From: Curtobacterium sp. Leaf183
GTDB lineage: Bacteria > Actinomycetota > Actinomycetes > Actinomycetales > Microbacteriaceae
Direction of reading: 5' to 3'
Length of the DNA stretch: 64,000 nt
Assembly: GCF_001424385.1 (NCBI RefSeq)
Contig: NZ_LMPO01000008.1
Location: 606,567-670,566 of the forward strand
The notes below the pieces were generated by a model that ran no database searches, was not told where the DNA came from, and saw only the letters and a program-made list of their open reading frames with translations. This document shows positions 9,023 to 16,360 of the stretch, piece by piece. Position numbers and translations under genes: made by a program. Every line of letters starts with the position of its first letter. Position 1 is the first letter of the stretch.

Positions 9023-10285
9023 CTACTGCTTGAGCAGCGGCTCGAGCTTGTTCAGCAGGTCGCTGCTGATCTGATCGGGCGTGCCGGTACCCGCGATCGC
9101 GGCGCTCCAGGACTCGCCCACCGTCTGCAACACGGTCGCGACGTTCTTCGACGGGATGGCCCGGTCCGGAGAGGCGTGACCGTTCTTCGCAACGATCGAC
9201 GAGAACACCGAGAGGATCGGGTCGTCCTTGACCTGCGGAGCTTCGGCAACGTCAGCACGTGCGGGGATCGAGCCGAAGGCCTTCAGCAGTGTGAGTTCAC
9301 CCTGCTTGGAGAAGAACTCCTGCTCGAGGTACTGCTGAGCGAGCTCCTTGTTCTTCGAGAAGGCGCCGATGTTCTGCGCCTCACCGCCGAGGTAGATCGA
9401 GCCCTTGTCTCCGACGGGGATCGGCACGACTCCGTAGTTGAACTTCGCCGACTGCTTTGCCGACGCGATCTGCCAGTTACCGTTGACTGCGAACGCGGTG
9501 TTGCCAGCCGAGAACTGCTGGAACGGAACGGTCTGGTCCCAGGTCGAAGCTTCCTTCGTGAGGTAGCCCTTCGCTGTCCAGTCCTGCATCAGCGAGAACG
9601 CGTCTTCGAGGGGCTTCTTCTCGGGCTTCGCGTAGTCCCATCCGGCACGGGACAGCCAGGGGAACGCCTGCCATTCACCCTCTGAGTTCGGCTTCCCCGT
9701 GAGGGTGATGCCTTCCTTGCCGGCCGCCTTCGCGAGCGCCAGGTCCTTCTCGAGCTCGGCGAAGGTCGTCGGCGGCTTGACGCCGAGCTGGTCGAGGATG
9801 TCCTTGTTGTACCAAAGCCCGATGAGGTTCACGAAGCCCTGCACGCCGAGGGTCTTGCCGTCGACCTTCTGGATCACGGAGTCCGGGAACTGGTCCTTGT
9901 CCGCGAAGTCATTCCACCAGGAGTCCATCGGTGCGATCGCGCCGGCCTTATCGAGCGTGTACGTGTCCGCTGCGTTGTACACGACGACGTCCGGACCGCT
10001 CTTGGTCCCCGCGGCCTGCACCAGCTTGTTGGTGAGCTGGTCGAACGGCACGTACACGTTCTTCACCGTGACACCGTCGTGCTTGGCCTCGAAGTCCTGA
10101 CCGAGGGAGTCGAGCCCCTTCGTCTGCCCTGGGACCGAGTAGTAGTGCCAGACCGTGAGGGTCTTCGTCCCACTGCTCTCGCCACCTGCGGCTGGAGCCG
10201 ATGACGGCGTACAGCCAGCGAGACTCGCGACGGCGGCAATCGTGGCGATCGTCGCCGCCAAGATCTTGTGTGTGCGACGCATCAT
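9023..10285 (-). CDS. sugar-binding lipoprotein of the ABC transporter (420 aa)
   Basis: A lipoprotein signal ends in the lipobox LAGC (Cys ~25), followed by a Ser/Ala/Gly linker and a family 1 solute-binding protein fold (LTVWHYYSVPGQTKGLDSL, later FAVNGNWQIA). Two adjacent ATGs (10285 and 10282) follow AGAGAGG; the second has the better spacing, so the protein may be one residue shorter. It captures the sugar outside the membrane and delivers it to the two permeases below. As first gene of the minus-strand operon it sits behind a good promoter and a LacI-type operator, so it should be the most strongly sugar-induced gene. Confidence 0.92.
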   Translation of the reverse strand: MMRRTHKILAATIATIAAVASLAGCTPSSAPAAGGESSGTKTLTVWHYYSVPGQTKGLDSLGQDFEAKHDGVTVKNVYVPFDQLTNKLVQAAGTKSGPDVVVYNAADTYTLDKAGAIAPMDSWWNDFADKDQFPDSVIQKVDGKTLGVQGFVNLIGLWYNKDILDQLGVKPPTTFAELEKDLALAKAAGKEGITLTGKPNSEGEWQAFPWLSRAGWDYAKPEKKPLEDAFSLMQDWTAKGYLTKEASTWDQTVPFQQFSAGNTAFAVNGNWQIASAKQSAKFNYGVVPIPVGDKGSIYLGGEAQNIGAFSKNKELAQQYLEQEFFSKQGELTLLKAFGSIPARADVAEAPQVKDDPILSVFSSIVAKNGHASPDRAIPSKNVATVLQTVGESWSAAIAGTGTPDQISSDLLNKLEPLLKQ

Positions 10286-10347
10286 GCGCCCTCTCTTTCG
10301 GGTGTGTCTTCGTTGACCGCCGCTGGCCCGAGGGAGGGGATCGTGGG

Positions 10348-10361
10348 TTTCATCGATGAAA
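10348..10361. promoter_or_regulatory. LacI-type operator, copy 1
   Basis: TTTCATCGATGAAA is a perfect 14-bp palindrome with the central CG step usual for LacI/GalR operators. It lies about 20-35 bases downstream of the predicted start of the minus-strand transcript and 63 bases before the lipoprotein start, a roadblock position. A second copy lies 122 bases away before the GH51 gene. The adjacent LacI gene is the obvious candidate ligand; binding is inferred. Confidence 0.8.
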
Positions 10362-10389
10362 TCCTGGGGTGCACGACCGCGGCAGGCTG

Positions 10390-10419
10390 AGCATAGGCAG
10401 GTTGGCGGGAGAACGTCAA
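10390..10419 (-). promoter_or_regulatory. sigma-70-type promoter for the transporter operon
   Basis: On the minus strand, TTGACG (10419-10414) and TATGCT (10395-10390) are spaced by 18 bases. This is the best promoter match in the divergent gap. It faces the binding-protein operon and lies between the two operators. Confidence 0.6.
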
Positions 10420-10471
10420 CCATGCTTCACTGGGCGTCACCAGCACCTCGGGATAGCCACGGTCGCTCTTG

Positions 10472-10483
10472 TTCATCGATGAA
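10472..10483. promoter_or_regulatory. LacI-type operator, copy 2
   Basis: TTCATCGATGAA repeats the core of copy 1 (12 perfect bases). It ends 10 bases before the GH51 start at 10494 and contains an alternative in-frame ATG at 10479, so a bound repressor would block both promoter clearance and ribosome access. Confidence 0.78.
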
Positions 10484-10493
10484 ACGGATACTC

Positions 10494-11993
10494 ATGTCCT
10501 CACAGGGATCAGCGAAGATCACCGTCCACCCGGAGTTCGTGGTGGGAACCGTCGACCACCGACTCTTCGGTTCATTCGTCGAGCACCTCGGGCGGGGCGT
10601 GTACGGCGGGGTCTTCGATCCGGACGATGCAAGGAGTGGCGCCGAGGGTTTCCGGGAGGATGTGCTTGCGCTCGTCCGTGAGCTGGGAGTCTCCACGGTG
10701 CGGTACCCGGGCGGGAACTTCGTCTCCGCCTACGACTGGCGGGACGGCGTCGGGCCGGTGAGCGAGCGACCGGTCCGCCTCGATCCCGCGTGGCACTCCG
10801 TCGAGACCAACCGCTTCGGCACGGATGAGTTCCTGTCGTGGTGTCGGCGGGCCGAGGTCGAGCCGATGCTCGCGGTGAACCTTGGGACGAACGGCATCCG
10901 GTCTGCTCTGCAGCTGCAGGAGTACGTCAACCACCCGTCCGGGACGACCCTCGCTGATCTCCGGAAGGCGAACGGCCATCCGGAGCCGTGGGCGGTCCGG
11001 ACGTGGTGTCTCGGTAACGAGATGGACGGCCCCTGGCAGATCGGGCACATGCCGGCTCGGGAGTACGGGCGCCTGGCAGCGGCGACCGGGTCGGCGATGC
11101 GAGCGGTTGACTGGGATCTCCGGCTCGTCGCCTGCGGCTCGAGCAACGACCGCATGGAGACGTTCGGGACGTGGGAGCGCGAGGTGCTCGAGGAGTGCTG
11201 GGAGGTGATCGATCACATCTCGTGTCATCAGTACGCGCGGTACGACGGCGACCTTGCCCGATTCCTGGCATCCGGCGTCACGATGGACCACTTCATCGCC
11301 ACCGTCGCCGCAACGATCGCTCATGTGGGCGCCGTTCGCCGCAGCAAGCGGGAAGTGACGATCTCGTTCGACGAGTGGAACGTGTGGGACTACACGGCGC
11401 ACGATGCACGCGTCGCGCAGGGCCTTGGCTGGGACGTTGCGCCGCGGTTGTTGGAGGACGTCTACAGCGTCGCCGACGCAGTCGTCGTTGGCGACATGCT
11501 GATCAGCATGATCAACCGAGCCGATGTTGTTCGTGCGGCGAGCATGGCGCAGCTGGTCAACGTCATCGGGCCCATCATGGCCGAGCCGGGGAAACCGGCC
11601 TGGCGCCAGACGACGTTTTTCCCGTTCCGGGACGCAGCGGCGAGTGCCGGAGGGGAGGCCCTCCAGGTCGCCATTCAGGCGCCGACAACGGAAGCAGAAG
11701 CGCCGGCAATCAGCGCTGCAGTGGTTCAGCGCACGGACGGAACGCTGCAGATCATGCTCGTCGGACGCCACACCGCAACAGCGATCTACGTCGAACTCGA
11801 CCTGAGCTCCTTCGGCCCGGTGGCGGGGGCGGCCGGGACAGTGCTGTCCGATCCGGACCCGTTCGCTACGAACGACGCGTCCACGCCGGAGCGGGTGCGA
11901 CCACAGTCGCTGCCGGTCGATATCCTCGGCACGGGAGTCCGGGTGCAGATCCCTCCGGTTTCCTGGAGCGTGATCACGGTCACCTTCTCATGA
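10494..11993 (+). CDS. GH51 alpha-L-arabinofuranosidase (499 aa)
   Basis: This intracellular retaining enzyme releases terminal alpha-L-arabinofuranose from arabino-oligosaccharides. The GH51 signatures are intact: acid/base E176 in CLGNEMDG and nucleophile E294 in ISFDEWNVW, almost the same numbering as the well-studied Geobacillus enzyme (E175/E294). Length is typical (~500) and there is no signal peptide. ATG 10494 starts the conserved part; an in-frame ATG at 10479 inside the operator is possible. The stop overlaps the LacI start by four bases, so enzyme and regulator are co-translated. Together with the GH127 enzyme it covers both anomers of arabinofuranose. Confidence 0.95.
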   Translation: MSSQGSAKITVHPEFVVGTVDHRLFGSFVEHLGRGVYGGVFDPDDARSGAEGFREDVLALVRELGVSTVRYPGGNFVSAYDWRDGVGPVSERPVRLDPAWHSVETNRFGTDEFLSWCRRAEVEPMLAVNLGTNGIRSALQLQEYVNHPSGTTLADLRKANGHPEPWAVRTWCLGNEMDGPWQIGHMPAREYGRLAAATGSAMRAVDWDLRLVACGSSNDRMETFGTWEREVLEECWEVIDHISCHQYARYDGDLARFLASGVTMDHFIATVAATIAHVGAVRRSKREVTISFDEWNVWDYTAHDARVAQGLGWDVAPRLLEDVYSVADAVVVGDMLISMINRADVVRAASMAQLVNVIGPIMAEPGKPAWRQTTFFPFRDAAASAGGEALQVAIQAPTTEAEAPAISAAVVQRTDGTLQIMLVGRHTATAIYVELDLSSFGPVAGAAGTVLSDPDPFATNDASTPERVRPQSLPVDILGTGVRVQIPPVSWSVITVTFS

Positions 11994-13036
11994 CCCTCGA
12001 GAGGACGATCGTGCCGACATCGCAGCCGCGGCGTTCCGCGACGATGGCGGACGTCGGTGCGGCGGCGGGGGTCACCGCGCGCACCGTGTCGAACGTTCTG
12101 TCCGGAAAAGTCGGCGTTCGCGATGCGACACGGGATGCTGTCCTGAAGGCAGTCCGCGACCTCGGCTACCAAATGAATGTTTCGGCACGGGGGCTGCGTA
12201 CCGGGCTGACGGGCATGATCACCCTGGCGATCCCGGACCTGAGTATCGACTACTTCGCGCAGCTCGCGAATGGAGTCATGCGCGAGGCCGAGGCGCACGG
12301 ATGGACAGTGATCATCCAGCAGACGGGTGCGCGGCGAGAGACCGAACTCGCGATCCTCTCCGGAGCGGCACGGCAGCTGTCCGACGGCTTGATCTTTCAA
12401 CCGCATGCCCTCGGACCTGGAGACGAACGGCTCATCACAGGAGATCAGCCCTTGGTACTGCTCGGCGACCGGATCTTCAACGGGCCGGTCGACCACGTCG
12501 CCATGGCCAACGCGGAGGCTGCTGACGCAGCCACCACCTACCTGATCGACCGCGGTTGCCGCAGCATTGCGGTGGTTGGGGCCAATCCGGCGGGTGGATC
12601 AGTGAGTGCAGCAGCGCTCCGGCTGCAGGGGCACGCCCGGGCTCTCGAGCGAGCCGGCCGAGGACTCGACGACAGACTCGTTGCAACAGCCAGCGAGTGG
12701 CATCAGAACGACGGCGCCGTTGCCGCTCATCGATTGCTCAACAGCGGGGTCGCGTTCGATGGTCTGTTCTGCTTCAACGACAACTTGGCAATCGGAGCGA
12801 TGAGTGTGCTGCTGGAAGCGGGCCTGGAGATTCCCAGAGATGTGCGCGTCGTCGGCTTCGACAACGTTCCTGCCGCTGCGTTCTCCTATCCCTCATTGAC
12901 AACCATCGATCCGGGACTTGCGCAGATCGCAAAGACGTCGACCGATCTCCTTGCCCGGAGAATCTCGGACGGGCCTCCAGCGCAGCCCTCAGAGATCGTC
13001 GCGAGTTTCTCGCTCGTAGCCCGCCGAAGCGCCTGA
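11990..13036 (+). CDS. LacI-family transcriptional regulator (348 aa)
   Basis: Residues ~17-65 form the LacI helix-turn-helix and hinge (TMADVGAAAGVTARTVSNVL, then LGYQMN), followed by a full periplasmic-binding-protein-like ligand core ending with the usual DVRVVGFDNVP and PSLTTIDP blocks. It probably represses both arms of the sugar locus by binding the two TTCATCGATGAA sites and is released by an imported sugar. Translation is coupled to the GH51 gene (ATGA overlap), making regulator level follow enzyme expression. The ~16 residues before the helix-turn-helix are slightly longer than usual. Confidence 0.93.
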   Translation: MTLERTIVPTSQPRRSATMADVGAAAGVTARTVSNVLSGKVGVRDATRDAVLKAVRDLGYQMNVSARGLRTGLTGMITLAIPDLSIDYFAQLANGVMREAEAHGWTVIIQQTGARRETELAILSGAARQLSDGLIFQPHALGPGDERLITGDQPLVLLGDRIFNGPVDHVAMANAEAADAATTYLIDRGCRSIAVVGANPAGGSVSAAALRLQGHARALERAGRGLDDRLVATASEWHQNDGAVAAHRLLNSGVAFDGLFCFNDNLAIGAMSVLLEAGLEIPRDVRVVGFDNVPAAAFSYPSLTTIDPGLAQIAKTSTDLLARRISDGPPAQPSEIVASFSLVARRSA

Positions 13037-13076
13037 GGGGTCGACGGCCTCGTCGGGTGACGCTGGACGTCTGGGG

Positions 13077-13427
13077 GCCACGGAACTCAGGCAGCGTGCC
13101 TGGTTCGGCCAGCGCAACAATGTCGAGAACGGCAACTCGCGCCTCAAAGACGCCGATCGCGAAGCCCTCGGAGTGGCTACGAAGCGTCGCGTCCGCGGAC
13201 CCTGGTTCGTCGAGCTCGCTGCCGCATTCGCAGCTGCAAGCGCAAACCTCGCTCGCATCATCGAGTGGCTGAAGGAGCGACTGAGCCTCGCGCCCATCAA
13301 CCGCATGAACAACACCAGCCCCGCCCTGTTCGAGGCCGGCCTGAGCACCCTCACCCTCGACGAGCACGACACTCGAAACGGCTTCAACGCAATCGCGCAG
13401 CTACCAGAGTTCCAACTACTGGACTGA
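13077..13427 (+). pseudogene. transposase-like C-terminal remnant
   Basis: A frame continuing to TGA 13425-13427 reads QRAWFGQRNNVENGN, SRLKDADREALG, KRRVRGPWF and ANLARIIEWLKERL. The pattern of RNNVE, an Arg-rich patch, then a helical N-L-R-I tail resembles the C-terminus of DDE-type actinobacterial transposases. No catalytic domain or start is present; the only internal start (GTG 13173) would give 84 residues. It lies directly behind the LacI gene and before a tRNA, so it may mark an old integration edge. Family unassigned. The following 240 bases (13428-13667) hold no gene I can support. Confidence 0.45.
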
Positions 13428-13667
13428 CGAGCCCGCGCCTCCAAACTTCATAGACCCTGAACTCCCCCTCGCCACGTCCGGCAGGGGGTATTCGTCGTTC
13501 CTCGAAGCGAACGCAGACCAAGGCACGCGTCGCGGTACGCTCCCCAGCGGTCGTCGGGACAGGACGAGCGACCCTGGGAGCGGAGCTGAGCGCGGTTTTC
13601 CACCTCGGCCTGCTGTCACGCTCGAATATTCCGACTGAGATCGCCGAAAACTCCGAACACCCCCCGG

Positions 13668-13739
13668 CTCCGCCTCCAGGATTCGAACCCGGACCTAACG
13701 GCACCAAAGGCCGTCGTGCTGCCATTACACCAAGGCGGA
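13668..13739 (-). tRNA. tRNA-Gln (anticodon TTG)
   Basis: The 72-base cloverleaf has the seven-pair acceptor TCCGCCT/AGGCGGA, a D-arm with GTGTAATGGCAGCAC, anticodon loop CTTTGGT with TTG, and T-loop GGTTCGAATCC. The discriminator is G and CCA is not encoded. It reads glutamine codons CAA/CAG. The sequence closely fits actinobacterial tRNA-Gln. Confidence 0.95.
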
Positions 13740-13817
13740 ACGCGCACGCTGGCGCCCGTCCATCTTCCCATGTGCCCGGTGGTGGTCGTGCGCGCACGCT
13801 TCGGCCAAGATGGGGGG

Positions 13818-14312
13818 ATGCCGGACCAGGACGAAGTCGATCGCATCGTCGCGGCGTGGGGACGGCAGCGCGACGACCTCGACTTCGCCCCGCTGCAGGT
13901 GCTCTCCCGGGTGGACCGGCTGGCGCGGCACCTCGACCGGGCACGGCGGGCGGCGTTCGACGCGAGTGGCACCGAGCCGTGGGAGTTCGACGTGCTGTCG
14001 GCGCTGCGGCGCGCGGGTGAGCCGTTCGAGCTGAGCCCGAAGACGCTGCTGCAGCAGACACTGGTGTCGAGCGGCACGATGACGAACCGTGTCGACCGGC
14101 TGACGGCACGCGGACTGGTCGCACGTCGGACTGACCCGAAGGACGGGCGCGGCATCCTCGTGTCGCTGACCGAGTCCGGGCGGGCAGCGGTGGACTCGGC
14201 GATCGCCGACCTGCTGCGGGCTGAGCGCGACATCCTGGCGGGGCTGTCGGCCGGCGAGCAGGACCAGTTGGCCGGGCTGCTGCGACGCCTGATCCTCGGT
14301 CTGGGCGACTGA
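13818..14312 (+). CDS. MarR-family transcriptional regulator (164 aa)
   Basis: Winged-helix MarR protein: LSPKTLLQQTLVSSGTMTNR is the recognition helix region and RRTDPKDGRGILVSLTESG the wing with its conserved D-x-R-x-G. A dimerising C-terminal helix follows. ATG 13818 directly follows a G-run; the conserved part begins there, and the longer upstream reading runs into the tRNA and is rejected. No divergent or coupled partner gene indicates its target; the next gene is a wall carboxypeptidase 180 bases on. Ligand unknown. Confidence 0.88.
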   Translation: MPDQDEVDRIVAAWGRQRDDLDFAPLQVLSRVDRLARHLDRARRAAFDASGTEPWEFDVLSALRRAGEPFELSPKTLLQQTLVSSGTMTNRVDRLTARGLVARRTDPKDGRGILVSLTESGRAAVDSAIADLLRAERDILAGLSAGEQDQLAGLLRRLILGLGD

Positions 14313-14424
14313 GCCGACCACACGCCGAGCGCTCCCGGGCTGCGCCGACCGCACCGCGAACGCTCCGAGACTGCGCCGACCGCACGCCGAGCGCTCCAAG
14401 ACCGAGCCGACCTCACCCGAGCGA
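14313..14424. repeat. 31-bp degenerate tandem repeat after marR
   Basis: Three 31-base units beginning GCCGACC (14313, 14344, 14375) and a partial fourth at 14406 follow the MarR stop. Units differ by 5-8 bases; each carries GCGCTCC or a close variant (GAGCGCTCC, GAACGCTCC). There is no hairpin or coding sense, so a former slipped-strand expansion is likely. Confidence 0.7.
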
Positions 14425-14494
14425 CCGAACGAGATCCGCTCACTTCAGCCCTGGGGTCGATGTCGCGCCGACGGTCCCTCGCGACGATGGTCCG

Positions 14495-15887
14495 GTGACC
14501 GATCACCGCTCCTCCCTCCGCCGCTACCCATACGTCGTGGCATTCACGACGGTGCTCGTCCTCGTGCTCGGCGGCGTCGCCGTCGGGACGGCCGTGATCG
14601 GCGACCGCGAGGGCCGAGCTGCCGCCGCCGAACGCCGGTGCACCGCAGACGACCTCGCCGGTCGCTGGACCTCGGGCACGCTGTTCCTCGACGCCCGGTC
14701 GGTCGACTCCGGGAACTCCGTGCTCTCGGTCCGGGGCGACGAGCCGACACAGACGGGCAGCACGATGAAGCTCATCACCGCCTCGGCGGCGCTGGCTGCG
14801 CTCGGACCTGACCACCGGTTCACCACGACGGTGGTCGCGGGGACCGAGTCGGACAGCGTGGTCTTGGTCGGTGGCGGCGACCCCACGCTGAGCCGACTGC
14901 CGTCCGGGCAGGACAGCGTCTACCCGGGCGCCGCACACCTGGACGACCTGGCGCGCCAGGTCCGCGCCGCGCATCCCGGGCGGATCGCCGTGGTCCGGGT
15001 GGACACCGACCTGTTCGACGGCCCGGCGTGGCACCCGAGCTGGACCGAGAGCGCCCGCACGAGCGGCAGCGTCTCGAACATCACCGCGCTCATGGTCGAC
15101 GGTGATCGCGACGACCCGACCGAGGCGTACTCGCTGCGCAGCTCCGGCGCGGTCGCCCGCGCGGCGACGTCGTTCGCGGCGCTGCTCGGGCCGGACGTCC
15201 GTGTCGAGACGACGTCCGTGACGCCACCCGCCGAGGCCAGGACGCTCGGGACCGTGCGGTCGGCCACGGTGGCCGAGCTGGTCGGCACGCTGCTCACCCA
15301 CTCGGACGACACGCTGGCCGAGGTCCTTGCCCGACACGTCGCGATCGCCGAAGGGGCTGGTCGCTCGTTCGACGCGGTCCAGGTCGGCACCACGAGGGCG
15401 CTCCACGAGGACCACGTGCCGACCGACGGGCTGCGCCTGGTCGACGGCTCGGGGCTGAGCCCGGACAACCGGGTACCCGCGGCCACGCTGACGACCCTCA
15501 TGCGGGCGGTGGCGACCCACCGCGACGGACTCGAGCCGGTGGATCGGGGGCTTGCGATCGCGGGCCGGACCGGCACGTTGGACGAACACGGCCGCTTCAC
15601 CGGCGCGGCACGGGATGCCCGGGGGGTACGTCCGCGGCAAGACCGGGACGCTCGACGACATGTTCGGGCTCACGGGCGTCACCGACGAGGTCGCCGGGGA
15701 CCGCATCGCGTTCACGGTGTTCGCCGAGGGGACGAGTGACCCCGCGGCGCGGCACGAGATCGACGTGCTCGCGGCCAGCCTGTGGCGCTGCGGCGGGCTC
15801 GCAGCCACTGAAGCACAGGAGCAGCGACCAGCGCAGTCCGAGCGGGCGTCGGACACGGTCAGGCCTCCGGGCACCCGGCACCGGTGA
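14495..15887 (+). pseudogene. dacB: D-alanyl-D-alanine carboxypeptidase/endopeptidase (PBP4 type), frameshifted
   Basis: PBP4 trims peptidoglycan side chains outside the membrane. An N-terminal anchor (~13-35) precedes the S-x-x-K box STMK (S89-K92). The SxN box reads SDD (270-272), whereas SDN is usual. At 15621-15626 a run of six Gs carries one base too many: the frame from 14495 turns into Arg-rich nonsense, while the correct continuation, with the KTG box (RGKTGTLDD), lies one frame over and runs to 15887. Removing one G gives ARGYVRGKTG, a normal ~463-residue protein. This is either a true loss of function, a phase-variable tract or a sequencing error. Confidence 0.8.
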
Positions 15888-15910
15888 GCGGCCCGGCGTA
15901 GCCTCCGGCC

Positions 15911-16360
15911 ATGCACGCCATCACGCTCGCGGTCGCCGACGTCGAGCGGTCGGCCGCGTTCTACCGCGCGCTGCTGGGCATCGAGGGCAGCGGCGTCATC
16001 GGCACCGAGTACCCCGCGACCGAGACGACCCCGGGCGGGACGACGGCGATGTTCACGCTCGACGACGGGCTGGTCGTCAGCGTCTACGGTCGCGACGACA
16101 TGGCGAAGGACTCGGGCGTCATGCTGGCGATCACCCCGAGCAGCACGATCGGGCACTTCGTCGGGTCGCAGCAGCAGGTGGACGACTTCCTGGAACAGGC
16201 CCGCGCGGCCGGTGCCACGATGCTGCAGCCGCCGTACACACGACCCTGGGGCATGTACTCCGGCTTCTTCCAGGACCCGGACGGCCACCTGTGGGAGGTC
16301 GTCGCGAACCCGGGCGGCGGCGATCCTGCGGATGCCGGCCCCGAGGCGACGACCGTCTAG
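15911..16360 (+). CDS. VOC-family (glyoxalase/bleomycin-resistance fold) protein (149 aa)
   Basis: Typical vicinal-oxygen-chelate fold: HAITLAVADVERSAAFYRAL at the N-terminus and the C-terminal FQDPDGHLWEVVAN strand with the conserved glutamate. Such proteins are small dimeric enzymes or drug-binding proteins; the substrate cannot be told from sequence. It sits between dacB and the convergent ABC-F gene, with which it overlaps tail-to-tail by four bases at the stop codons. The plain cytoplasmic start is at ATG 15911. Confidence 0.88.
   Translation: MHAITLAVADVERSAAFYRALLGIEGSGVIGTEYPATETTPGGTTAMFTLDDGLVVSVYGRDDMAKDSGVMLAITPSSTIGHFVGSQQQVDDFLEQARAAGATMLQPPYTRPWGMYSGFFQDPDGHLWEVVANPGGGDPADAGPEATTV

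Noticed and set aside
14313-14424. 31-bp repeats considered as a CRISPR array
   Set aside because: Units are directly contiguous with no spacers and diverge from each other; no cas genes are present.
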